Source: Pleurodeles waltl
Taxonomy: Eukaryota > Chordata > Amphibia > Caudata > Salamandridae
DNA: 64,000 nucleotides
Assembly (NCBI RefSeq): GCF_031143425.1
Contig: NC_090445.1
Location: 1,197,872,691 to 1,197,936,690, forward strand
Direction: 5' to 3'
The first letter of the stretch is position 1; each line of letters opens with the position of its first letter. Below the pieces are notes generated by a model. That model ran no database searches, had not been told where the DNA came from, and saw only the letters and a program-made list of their open reading frames with translations. Shown piece after piece: positions 50,803-62,423 of the stretch. The translations under genes were made by a program, and so were the position numbers.

Positions 50803-51238
50803 TTTGTCTTTCTATTTGCTGAGGCGCTGGTTCCACTGATGCTTCAGACACTATTTTGGAGATGTCAGGTTCAGATGTGTTTGGTACCAAAAAGATGCAG
50901 GATTCCATTTTTGCCTCACTGTTGGATAAGATGTTTTCTTCAGACTGCAACATTTCTGAAGGATAATCGTCTTGCTTCTGAAGGAAACACTTGTGTTTGT
51001 TGTATCCAAAACTTCTCCTAGGTAATTCAGGGATTGTACTGGGATGGAAATGGAATGTTTGTGATTTACAAGCAGTGCTAATCGGTTGAGGGTAATAATG
51101 ACAATTTGGAAATGGTGGCATGCCAGCAGATACATTGAAGCTCTGATAAGCCAATCGCTCAGATGGGAGTAGACTAACATCCTCAACTTCCCAAGGTATG
51201 CTCAGGGCCACTGGAATTATGCTGTAGGATAGGACCAA
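50803..51238 (-). CDS. open frame of unknown function, interrupted by the composite transposon
   Basis: The frame is open on the minus strand from 51,238 to the element border at 50,803 (about 145 codons) and appears to continue at 2,808-2,658. A splice-acceptor-like CCTATCCTACAG ends at about 51,224, so the coding part may begin there and not at the ATG. Composition is balanced (Pro, Ser, Cys, His, acidic clusters such as LQSEENILSNSEAK) and not repeat-like, unlike most frames here. I recognise no domain. It may be a host exon or part of an unfamiliar older element. Nothing upstream that I could see gives further exons. Confidence 0.35.
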
Positions 51239-52253
51239 ATTATGTGGCAGTGTACAGTATATTATGCAGCAAGAAAAGCCAAATTATGCAGCACATTTTG
51301 AAACAGTATTACTTCATTTTTCATCATATTTAGACATGTTAACAACGGGCATTGGTTGCACAACATTAGTACCGGTTCATTGCCAAAGTATAATAATGAG
51401 CAACAGAAAGGTGACTAGTCCAGCTTTGCAACGGGCCTCAGCAACACGGGTAACTGCGTTATTAATAACTTTTGAACCGTTTGAGCTAGAAACTATTTTT
51501 TCGCTGAAAACTGTAGATTCTGCAGTAGATGATAGATTATGTAGCAAATCTGTAATTTTGCGAAAATCGCCACGGCTGCACAAACACATAATTCCAGTTG
51601 CCGTGCGTATGCCTCAACGACTGCCATGCATTTTGAAAACCACCTAGGTGCAGACTTGGGACTGAATGGAGGTACATTGTAATTGCTTATATTCTCACTG
51701 TACACCTCAGGAATTGCAATGTATTTTGGCTATTGGTATATGAAAATTCCTTGTAGATCTATACAGCATAATCAATTTTATTGTATTATTGGCAGGGTTT
51801 TATGCTGCTGGATAAACTGTGATATTGTAAGTTTTTATTAATTTTATATTGTTGGTTGCTTTTGCACTTTTATGGCTTTAATTAGCCGAATAAAGTATTT
51901 CTACGACGGCTACTTGAGACCCTTTCCACAGCTTGTTTTTACAAGAAGATGGAGATTTCTTGCTGAAGTTGTTCCCAGTGAAAAGGGAATGATAACTGAA
52001 TATGAGACAGTATCTATTCTGCTCAATATACGATACTCAGAGCCTATGTATTGCTAGTCATTCTTTTCCACTCTTCCCAATAATATTTGATGCTTCCCTT
52101 CATCAGAGTGAGTACTGAGAAAGAGGAGCGTCGAAACTCATTATTTTAGACAGGTAGAAGATTTCTGTGGCTGGAGGAGATAGTTTTTGTAGCTTTGTAG
52201 GATTCATTCCCATATTCCTTTCTTTTATCCAATCTGACCGCCCGACAGAATAC
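51239..52253. other. AT-rich sequence without recognised gene
   Basis: Short frames on both strands, none with a motif I can name. It lies downstream of the DIRS gag remnant on that strand and may contain decayed DIRS sequence, but there is no RT or tyrosine recombinase signature. Confidence 0.35.
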
Positions 52254-53810
52254 TCAATTCAGTTTCATGCAGAATATTTCATCCTCAGCATGTGTACCCT
52301 GATAAGACGAGGTTAAAAATCGTGTGCTGTGTGCTTCAAGGTTCAGTCCTGTGAGTCTAAGCCATAAGGAACAAAGCAAGGTCAAACTGAGACAGTATGC
52401 ATGGGCTGCTTGGATGGATGATTTCGCAGTAGCAGTGATGACTTGATTGAATACCACTGTATCTACATTTAGGCTCTTTCACATCTGTCTCTTAGCAGGT
52501 TGTTTATGAACTGCTTTAGAGAGTCCCAGAAGAGTAGAAACACCAGCTGACTTTATGGTAGTAGCTGATGTGCAACATACATTCCACCCAACCAAATCCA
52601 GTTTTTTGTACTCTTTATCTGGAGGAACAGTAGAAGAAGGAGCAGCGGTGTGAAACTTGCGAGCAGCTGAGACAATCACAGTTGAGTGGGGATCTGAGTC
52701 ATGCTGTCTGTACGAGCCGGAGTCAGACAGAGGTCTACTGCAGGTTGAATGAGACCTAGGACCAGAGAGAGTAAAAGTCCTGAGAAGGAGCACTAGTGCA
52801 ATGTGTCCAAAATTACAGTTGTTGATGCTGTAGTTGGTGGAGGAGGGATATTCAGCTTATTGGCACCCCTTATAATGACCTCTTGGAAGGTTTTGATGTC
52901 ATCTAGAGAAGATATCCTCACTGGAGTAGTGTCTTAAAGAGTAGGTAAGTCAAAACCAGAGGACATGGTCATGTGGTAGGACCTTGACGACCTTGATCGG
53001 GATGCAGAATCCAGTCTACATCTTGAAAAAGACTGTGGGAACTTGAACAATATCGGTGACAGTGAGACTTTGACAAAAACATGTGGCAAGGTCTGGTATG
53101 TCACTTACGAGATCTAGAATGCCTTGGAGCAGGTGGTTGCAGACACCTAGTAGGGATAGCTGGAAGAATTTATGTAGGAATTACCAGTGGTGGTGGAGGA
53201 GGAGAGTTTATAGGTGGCTGGGGAGGTGATGCTAAATGTGGCATAAAAGGCAAAACCAGTAGGATGACTGGAGATGCCAGTCTAGAAGGCGAGTAAGCCC
53301 TGCAGTACTCAAAGTCTGAGATGAAGCCTGTGCATTTTAAAAAAGTGCCACTTCTTTATGCAGCAAATGTGTGTCTGAACGTTAAACTATGTATCAATAT
53401 CAATAAAACTCAACATAGATGGACTCCTCCTTAACGCCAACTCAGCCCACCAGCAGCAAGCATGTTAGTGTTGTTGATGTTCTTTACGTTCAATAGGAAC
53501 ATTGTTTCTCACTTTGCCTTCTCTTTTTGCATCTTCCCTTTCAAGAGTCCTCAGAGTGAGACAGGGCCAATGCTAAATGAAGCAGCCATGTCTTGCATCT
53601 CAGATATATCTCCAGCTAGGGATCACCTTTGTTCTGGGCCATGTAGACAAATCTTCTCACACTCTCCCAGGGTGCGCCTAGAGAGGGAGCTGCTGTGACA
53701 GCGTCTTCTGGTATCCTGAGAATCTGACAAACACAGGTTACAGATCCAATGAGGGTCTATTGTGACCATTTCTGCCACAACCTGGACAGTTCACAAAAAT
53801 AGATGGAATT
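52254..53810 (-). pseudogene. gag: DIRS-type retrotransposon gag, decayed
   Basis: In minus-strand order: a Cys-rich N-terminal segment (CPGCGRNGH near 53,770, then DPHWICNLCL near 53,740), a helical region (SSLDDIKTFQEVIIRGANKL near 52,900), KKLDLVGWNVCCTSATTIK (about 52,560-52,620) and SLWLRLTGLN (about 52,330-52,365). These blocks in this order are the pattern of Gag from vertebrate DIRS elements, which move with a tyrosine recombinase. Frames are broken by many stops and shifts. No RT, RNase H or recombinase was recognised downstream. Confidence 0.55.
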
Positions 53811-54663
53811 TTGCACAAAATGAAAAATATTCCCAGTCAGGAAAATACAAAAAATAATCTCAGCCTTACACAACAATGAGTGAACCACTTTTAAAAAGGG
53901 TCTGAAGAGATTTTCAGATGCAAAAATCCTTACAAAGGCCCAATATTAGTGCTCCAGGATCCTGTTGGAAGGAACCAGACAAAAGAACTCAGTCAACTGC
54001 CACCTATAGAGCATGATGGGACACTGGAGAAGAGGGTGCCCTTAAAGGAAGCAATGTTCCATTGTCATTGCTGCAGCCTATCGTTACATTGCCTTACCCT
54101 TCGCTGTCATTCAATTTAAAAGGAAGCAAAAAGATTTTGTGGAGAATGTTTTTAAAATGTCAATTTCCTTTAATGAACCTTTTATGGCTTGATGTATTTT
54201 TCTTCCATCTTTCAAAGTAAATTAATGTATTTAGCAATATAGTTTGTTTAGGTTGTAAATTATACATTTGTGTCACATGTACCTCTTGGAATTCCCAGAA
54301 AAAGGCAAAGATACTACACAAAATGTGACTTTGGAAAAAGTGCTCTGAGCCCCTGCATGTGGGTGGGTCTATTGACTTTTTATGATTAATGAAAGTCCCT
54401 TGAAGCAGAACCACATCAGCAGTTTTTTCTTGTGCACTGTTTTGCTCTTCATCTTGCCTGGGCAGCTGATGAACAGCTGACTGTTCACTCTCAATTCTTT
54501 CCCTCTGTCAATGTAAAAGCATGATGCTCACTTAGGATCGAGTTTATGGCACTTCTCTTTCTCATTTTTGTAGGATGTTGGTAGGATAGCTTGTATTCAG
54601 AGCTTATTTCTGTGGATTTCAGTGATGTTTTAGCAATGTTTTCGAACATTTTGAAATCAATAC
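53811..54663. other. no gene recognised
   Basis: Non-coding, AT-rich, with short frames only. It ends at the TTA duplication of the palindromic MITE. Confidence 0.4.
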
Positions 54664-54666
54664 TTA

Positions 54667-54857
54667 GGGGGTTATTACAACTTTGGAGGAGGTGTTAATC
54701 CATCCCAAAAGTGACGGTAAAGTGACGGATATACCACCAGCCGTATTACGAGTCCATTATATCCTATGGGACTCGTAATACGGCTGGTGGTATATCCGTC
54801 ACTTTACCGTCACTTTTGGGACGGATTAACACCTCCTCCAAAGTTGTAATAGCCCCC
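54667..54857. mobile_element. palindromic Harbinger-type MITE (191 bp)
   Basis: Nearly perfect fold-back: arms of about 90 bp (54,667-54,757 and 54,768-54,857) around a short centre, with about three mismatches. The ends are GGGGGTTATTACAAC and inverted GGGGGCTATTACAAC, related to the TIR of the composite copy A/B. TTA duplications lie at 54,664-54,666 and 54,858-54,860, within the palindromic site AATAC-TTA-GTATT. No coding capacity. Confidence 0.92.
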
Positions 54858-54860
54858 TTA

Positions 54861-55559
54861 GTATTTATCAGGTGTCTAGCCCCAAAAACAGACAAATACT
54901 GTGTTATTCATTGTTTACAAAACATGTTTTGTGAAGCACGTACTTAAATGAGAAGTAATTCAGTGTAAAAGTAGTATATCAAATGGACCTATATTATTGT
55001 GTTTTAAGCATAGAAAGTCTGTGTATTGCTCACACACGCTCACATCTCATTACTCCTCATCGCTCAATCTGTCAGTCCTCTGTCTGGTTTCCAGGACTTT
55101 CAATGGAGTAAAAAAGTAAGAATACTATTTTCAAATATTTTAACAAGCACACTCCTGGTCACAGTTGTGGTCTTTCACCTTACTGACTATTATAACACTG
55201 TATGCATTGATCAACCCTGCCAATAGCAAATCCTCTGTGAAACATTTAAAATGTTGTATTACACCAAATTCATTTGTTGTACAGCATTCCAAGGCATCTG
55301 AAACTTGATGGGTTAAGCATGCTCATCACTGCTTTTCTGCAAAATTTGTCAGACTACATCAAGTTGTTGCTGCTTGTGGGGATGGAAAAGTCCTCTGCAT
55401 GGCAATTGACTTGTACCCCTTCCTTGAGTGCCCAACTATACTGTTATCTGGATACCTAATGCTGATTTGTGTTGTTAGTGGCAAACACAGATAACCCATG
55501 TGAGTCATGACATAGGCCTGCCTAATGGATTGTAGTCTTGCTGGACTGTGAGAGGTGTC
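54861..55559. other. no gene recognised
   Basis: AT-rich flank with short unremarkable frames. Upstream limit of the L1 remnant is uncertain. Confidence 0.35.
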
Positions 55560-56158
55560 CAAAGCTCTACCCTCATAGTGGTGGAAGGCTACTGCCTTCA
55601 CCAAGATTTAAGCAGCACGAGCACACTGGTGGCAGCATACCAAGTAGTGATCAGTTGGTGTGAACAGGTCCTTTTTAACTAACATCACTGGAGTGAGGCC
55701 TACAGGCTCACTCACCTTTTCAAAGTTCCACTGCTGGGGCATGGTCTGACCAACCAAGATGACAGATGTGCTCTAATAAGCTTGCACAGTGGACCCCTTG
55801 CATCAGCACCTATCCTGCTTCTGGCTCTTAGTTTGGGCTTAGCGGGTCCCTAGACTTCTCAAGGCTGCCCCCATGCCCTGGAATTGCTGGAGGAAACCCC
55901 CTAATCACAGAGCAGTGGCTGCATAGAGACCCCACCCCTCCCCCTTCTTTGAACTCTCTCTGGGTCTGCTGGTGAACAGGGCCTACTTCAGTGCCCATTG
56001 GCCCTCGGCTGGGCACTGGGATCAATGGCTCCCTGATCTCCTGTGCGATTTGAGGGACACTTCCATGGAGCAGATTGGCTGCTTGTGCTGCCCATGTAGA
56101 CATGCGGTCTCCCATCTGTTTTCCTGCAGTCTTGAGTCAATATTTGAAAACTTGCCAT

Positions 56159-56945
56159 GGGCAAGGATCGCTTGTCCTCCTCTGAGCCACAAATGAAAAT
56201 GGACAAATACACCATTTATTCAGCTGATGCCTCTGAGCCTGCTGTGGATCACTGGTTGGCCTCAGCACCCTCAGACGCTACTGGTATGAAGTTTATCATA
56301 CAAGCTACACAAGCTTCCCAAGGTCAGCAAGGTGAGGGTAGATGTTGTTCTTTTGCACCAGGACTTGCGCAATGTAGTGGACAGGATCTGATGCCCAAGG
56401 TCACATCTCGGAGCTCAAATCCACTGTCCACCGTTTGTCTACATCTTCTCCTGGAGGAGTGTGCGGAAGACACAGAAAACTGTACTCGCGGGAATCTTTG
56501 TTTCACTGGCTTCCCAGAAGAGAGGAGGGATCAATGCCCAAAAAACTCCTAGAAGACTGGACTAAATCCTCACTCCCATCTGACCACTTATTCTCCTGCT
56601 TTGTGCTGGAACATGCTCACATATCACTGGCGCAGCAACCTCCACCTGGGGCATCCCCCAGACCCACCGTGGACAACATCCTTAATTACAAAGACAGAGA
56701 TGCTGTCCTTAGGGGCAAGACCGATTGAGCCCATAACCTTACAAGCGAGCCGTATCCTCATTTTTCCAGACAACACTCACCTGGTTCAGAAGCAACGTAA
56801 GACCTTTGACTCAGTTAGCTTTGTGCTATGAACTTATAATATATGTATATGTTCCCTGCCAAACTGAAGGTCCTCCATAAATCCTGCTCATTCTTCTATG
56901 ACTCTTCAGAACTGGTGTGGGATTGGGCCATGGATTGCATGGACC
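56159..56945 (+). pseudogene. L1 ORF1 RNA-binding protein, decayed
   Basis: The ATG at 56,157-56,159 starts GKDRLSSSEPQMKMDKYTI. The coiled-coil part is degenerate. The link to the RNA-recognition domain remains as EDTENCTRGNLCFTGFPEE near 56,465-56,520. The C-terminal domain can be read near 56,755-56,830 (IFPDNTHLVQKQRKTFDSV). At least four stops or shifts separate these pieces. L1 ORF1 protein forms trimers and packages the element RNA; this copy cannot encode it. Confidence 0.65.
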
Positions 56946-57667
56946 TCAGGTCTCACACGTAACTCCCCCCCCTCAACACCACACTAGATCCCCCCCCCAC
57001 ACACACACACAGGAGTCAGACACCACACAGTCAGTCAGGCCTGGTACGGACATCCCCTGAGGCAAGGGGCAAGGACGATGGCGCTCAAGACAATGATGAG
57101 AGATCATTGCGGGCAGGCCGAGCCCATCCAATAGCGAGAGTGATCTCTGTGAAGGCGCTGGCCGGGGATCATGTCCCCTCCAGCGGAACGCCCAGGCCCC
57201 TCTGGGCCAGGTGAGATCAGACTCACAGGCCGTAGACTGAGTCCTTGTGGATGGGCCCCACCTCATTGACTCAAGCCCCTAGTGTAATTACAACAACATG
57301 CACTCTGCTATTGCCTTTTGCCTTATGCATGTCTGGCCAGAAGCACCATATCATTTTATCTTATAGGGTGGGAGCTGAGAAAGACAGCCTATACACCCTT
57401 CATTGTTTGGTTCTATGTGGGAGTTTAAGAAACAGATGCTTCTGGGGTTGAAGTGCAGAGTGGGGGATGTTTGGGCGTTTTTGAGAGTTTGACTGCACAG
57501 TTTTGTTGTATTGTTTTTTCCTTGTTTCTCTCGACTACAAAGTACACACTCCCAATTTATCTGCTGCGCCACAGACATGTCTTCTTCGACCTCCTTCACT
57601 GGTATCCGAGGAGCCTACCCCTTTTCTATCCTCTTCATCTCTGTCCCTTATTAGCCATAATAGATCA

Positions 57668-60600
57668 ATGGCATTGTTTACTGTTATGACTTGGAACATC
57701 AACAGTCTGAAACGCGGTCCTTCGCTTTGCAAAGCACCACGCCCGCTCCGTGCTGATTTCTTTTTTCTTCAAAAGATGCACTTCCTTGAAACCCATTGCC
57801 CGATTCTTGCCCGGTGTGGGTACAACAGGGTCTACCATGGAGGCCACACCAGTAGTCGTGATACTCTTCCACAAATTCTTCCCCATTCCTGTCACTCATT
57901 CAATATCAGATGCTGGAGGGATGTATGTCTGGTTGGAGGGTCTCCTGGAGGGCAAGCACTACAACTTCCTTAACATGTACATTCCACCACACCGAGCTTG
58001 GGCGTCCATGGAAAGCATTGGAGATCTCATTCTGGACCTCCCACCAGGTTCTACCCTTATGGGTGGAGATTTTAACACTGTGGTAGACCCCAACCACGAC
58101 ACAACAAGGGTGGGTGAGGGCAACATATTCACAATCCTCCTTTCCCCTGGCACAGTGGATGACACACCCAGTCCTCTGTGACGCCTGGAGGACGTGACAC
58201 CCGGGGTTGACCGAACATACCCATCTTTCTGTGGCCCATGGTAGTTTACCCAGAATTTACTTTTACTTTCTTCTAGCCACAGGGGTCCCTAACGTAGGAG
58301 CCACATACATCCTGCCTCGAGGAATCTCCAACTACATTCCAGTCATGCTGCAATACAGCCAACACGCAGGAGGCAGTAGGCCTCTATGATACTTCAACGC
58401 TTGGTGCCTGGTAAATGGGCAATATACTGCCCACCTATCTCAGGGGTGCCATGCATACGTCAGTCTTAATACAGGGTTAGTTGACTCCAAAATGAGCTTG
58501 TGGTTGGCTGGAAAGGCAGTCATACACAGCAGGGGCAAAAGCATTTTTTCAGGGATAAGCGTGTGCCCGTCTTCAGCGTGTTTTGGAGGTAGAAAGAGAA
58601 ATCGTAATCCTTGAGTGCTGTTATCAGCAGCTTAGTGTTGCCAACATCCTGCGACAGTTAAAAACTTGCAGGACCTCTTCACCAGCTGCACCTGAGGGAG
58701 ACCAAACAATGTTGGACGGCCTTTACTAGACATGTTTATGAATGTGGGTTACAAATCCGGGAAGCTCCTATTTTCGCTGACAGCACCCCTTCTAGACTGA
58801 CTCCCTACAAATGGGACAAAGTCTCACCTCTTCTTTGGACATCTCTGACACATTCCCAACTTATTATGGCTCCCTTTATAGTTGCCGCCACCACTCGAAC
58901 ATAAGCACACTCGCCCTCTGATATCTGGCCTTCCGCTGGCAACTTTGACAGCACAGGACAGGGTAGCTCTTGAATAAGCCCTAACTATGGAAGAATTTGC
59001 AGACGCTGTTGGCAGCCTTCAGTTGGGTAAGACACCACGGACAGGCGGCTTACAGATCGAATAATACAATAAATTCCTATCATTACTTTCCCATCATAGC
59101 CTTCATTTGTACATGGAGGTTGTGGACAAGATCCACTTCCATTCTGAACTTGACCTTGCCAAAATTGTGGTTCTCCACAAACTAGGACGGACCACTGAAG
59201 CCCGTCCATCATGCCGTCTGATCTCCCTTATAAATGCAGAAATAAAAATCTTTTCTAGTGTCTTTGCAACCTGCCTCCACCGTTGTTGTCCTTCCTTGTC
59301 CATCAGGGTCAATGTGGTGTCAGGTCTTTTTGCAGCACCCGGTACTGCATTTGTCGAGTGCACATTGGTCTGGATCACTGCTGGCCCTTTGGAACCCCTA
59401 CTGCACTTACGCTTCTGTCCTTTGTAAAATTGTTCTATGCTCGTCCCCAAGTGCAGCTTACAGTTAGCAACATACATTCCTTCCTTTCTCAATCCATAAG
59501 AGCATAAGGTAGGGGGTGTCCTCTCTCTCCACTGCTTTTTGTACTTGTCATTGAGCCCTTCGCAGGCTGGGTTCACAGCAATGCCCAAATTTGGGGCTTC
59601 CAGTGGCTGAACTGCCCAGAATACTGGATTACATTATATGCAGATGACATATTACTCTTTTCCTGCTAACCATATATTACCATACCCCAGCTCCTCCAGA
59701 TGCTTCAGTTGTGTCGAGACACATCGACACTGATGGTCAATTGGGCCAAATCACTCTTTTCCCAGTATGGGTGGTCATGAGGTCATCAAATGGAGACTGA
59801 GCTTTCCCTATACATGGGTGGTCACTGCCTTGGAGCCCGAATTAACCCAGAGCCTTAATGAGGTTCCTCTGCTGTACTGGACTAATTAGGACTTGGCCTG
59901 ATAGTCTGCCATCCCCCTCAACGTCCTGGGCTGTGTTGCACTCTTCAAAATGATCTCCCTTCATCCCCTGCAGCTGTTCACACACTGCAGAATTTCATTT
60001 TTTTGTTCCCCAATCCTGGTTTGCCGATTTACTCAGGGAAGTATGTTCCTTCCTATGGACGAACAAGATTCTGAAGATAGCCCTCCACAGATGTGTCCAA
60101 TCATCCTATAATGGCAGAATGGGAATGGAAGACATTAGTTTGTCCTATTGGGTCTTGAAGCTCCAAACCATTAATGACTGGATGTTCGGTGACTCAGACA
60201 ACTCCGCCTTCTGCTTAAAAATATCACTTGTAGGCCAACAACATATTCTGGGTTTTTTATATATTTATATTTGTATTTTCTTGGCAAACCAATTTCTGAT
60301 TATCTGCCTGAGGCTATGAAGGCCCCTCTCCTGTGCTGGCGGCAGGCCCTCCACTGGATTAGCTTGGACGAAGATTCACACAGTCAATTGTCTTGTGGCA
60401 GGGTAGATGCATATTTCAAGTTTCTATTCAGAATGGGTTTGACAGATGGGACCTTGCAGGCATTTCCCACATCTTGGATATTGGAAGGGCTCACAGCTGA
60501 AGACCTTTGAGGCTCTCCAGGAATAGTTCTACATCCACAAGTCCCAGTTCTGCAAACATCTGTAACTGAGTCATGCATTGGCAGTGTATTAACCACAGTT

Positions 60601-61050
60601 CCAAGACCAGAGTATAGCCCTCCCAAAGCTCAGGTCCTGTCAGCATTGTTAGGCCAGGGTGGCCTTTCACAGCTATACCAATCTCTGGCCATAAATTCTC
60701 CAGAATCCTTTGGGCTAAATGGGAAAGTTGGACTGGTGCACTAGACAAGAGTAACTGGAGAAATGGCAGAATGGCTGAGTTGGTTATCCCCTCTCATCTA
60801 CAGCTGATTCAAATGGGATACCTGCATGCTTCATAATTTACCCCACAGCTACTATGGAGAACAGGCATGCTTCCCACCTCTGCATGTGCTAGATGAACAT
60901 GTGCTGATAGCTACTTCTTTCGCATGATATGGGCCTGCCTGATTATTGCAAAGTATTGGTCTTCCATTTTTACTATATTATCGGATATTCTGGAAAGGCC
61001 CATTGACTGTTCCTCTCACGCTGCACTTATAGGCAACCTGGAGGTGGGGG
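57668..61050 (+). pseudogene. L1 ORF2, endonuclease and reverse transcriptase, decayed
   Basis: The endonuclease starts at TVMTWNINSLKRG (about 57,680) and continues with NFLNMYIPPHRAW and MGGDFNTVVDPNHD (about 58,058-58,099). The RT is seen as KIVVLHKLGRTTEARPSCRL (about 59,160-59,220) with SLINAEIKIFSSVFATCL, and the catalytic motif LYADDILLFS at about 59,633-59,664. The C-terminal part is seen near 60,905-60,960. Frames shift repeatedly. No intact domain longer than about 140 codons remains. Confidence 0.75.
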
Positions 61051-61086
61051 CCTCTGGGAGAGTGCACCCTGGTTGGCGTTAGTACC

Positions 61087-62423
61087 GTGGTGGCCAAATA
61101 TGATACTGCTAATCATGCAAATACCAGGCATCTAGACAGGATAGCTCAACCGCTCACTGGGATACGACTTGTCTCATGGAACACGGCAGGTTTGAAATCT
61201 ATCCTCCCTCTTCCATCCTTGACCTCTTTTATTGATGAACATGACATATGTCTTCTTCAAGAGACATGGTCAACCGATCCACTTTTTCGAACAGGCTATT
61301 CAAACTTCCATATCCCTGTCGTGCCTAGTACTAGAGGCAGGCCTTCAGGGGGCTTGACCGTTTGGATCAGATCATCACTTAACTGTCATATATTACAGCT
61401 ACCCACTGACTCTCCCGACCTGTTAGGTCTTCGTTTATCATTTGGGCCTGACACTGTTGTGAACATTTTCAATATCTACACCCGAGGGGTCGGGGGGGTC
61501 AAGTCTCCAAAACCTTTTGTGACCTGGCAGCCCTTTTGCAAAACTGCCCCGCCATCATAAAACCATTGTGGCAGATGACTTTAATGTCACATTCGAACCT
61601 CTAGACTGGGATGATCTCAGGTCGAGAGACGAGGAGGATCGAGCTTGGTCTATCCCCGCCATGTCCATTCCACCCATCAAGAGATGGACGCAGGTTGCTG
61701 TCCAAGTTAAGTCACTGACCATGGAATTTGGGTTCAGGGCGTTAAATGGCAGAACCAAATCAGACATCAAAGGCCATCACACATTCAAGAAGACCAACCA
61801 CACCAGCAGAATGTCTATTCAACATAGGATTATGGCCCCTAGTCATCGATATGACGATTGTTGAAAGAACTGAAAGTGATCATAATCCTCTCTCTGTTCA
61901 CACGTTAGCTTTGGGCGACCTCTCGCCCATGATTAACTCCTCAGTAGCAGCACCAGAGGGTATCAGCCTGGCTAACGACAAACGACACCTAAAGTGGGAC
62001 AAGATTGTGGCTCAGCCTGCACTCATCAACGCAGCCAATAACACCCTAAAGACTACATTAATGAACCTAGAGGTGAGTCCCGCAATCCCCTATAAGGAAA
62101 TAAGTTTAAGCCACACCTCATGCTTCAGGGATATCGCAGCCCACTTCTTAGTATCCCCAGCCCATGATGGCAAGAGACCCATAGGTAGCCACCGCTGGTT
62201 CAATAAAATGTGTCGGTCCCTAAATAAGCGCTTAATCCAAGCTATTAAATCCAAGGATGCCACTGCCATCCGCCTAGCTAGAAAGTCCTACAAGTCAGCC
62301 ATACGCAAAGCCAAGCATGACCAAGATGAAAAGTGGTGGACAGCACTTAGTGACGCTGTCCGCGAGAGGAACTGTAGTCTGTTCTGGTCCCTGGCTGCGC
62401 GAGGCCCAGAAAGCACTCAGATG
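61087..62423 (+). pseudogene. second LINE, endonuclease and linker region, truncated
   Basis: An apurinic-type endonuclease starts at LVSWNTAGLKSILPLPSLTS, then HDICLLQETWSTDP and RPSGGLTVWIRS, with its frame ending at 61,558-61,560. It continues in other frames with ADDFNVTFEP (the usual GDFN changed) and SDHNPLSVHT. The linker region (KSYKSAIRKAKHDQDEKWWTA, open in 61,746-62,444) follows, then the element stops near 62,420 before any RT domain. It differs from the L1 just upstream. I cannot assign the clade with confidence. It ends where LTR sequence begins. Confidence 0.62.

Larger units (their letters stand above)
55560..61086 (+). mobile_element. L1-type LINE, decayed, near full length
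   Basis: A GC-richer 5'-UTR-like segment (about 55,560-56,150) is followed by ORF1 (about 56,159-56,945) and ORF2 (57,668 to about 61,050). Order, spacing and motifs are those of L1. Many stops and frame changes show it is old. The 3' end has no poly(A); it joins another LINE near 61,087. The exact 5' boundary was not determined. Confidence 0.7.

Noticed and set aside
61087..61560. Continuation of L1 ORF2
   Set aside because: It starts a new endonuclease domain after the end of ORF2, so it belongs to a different LINE.
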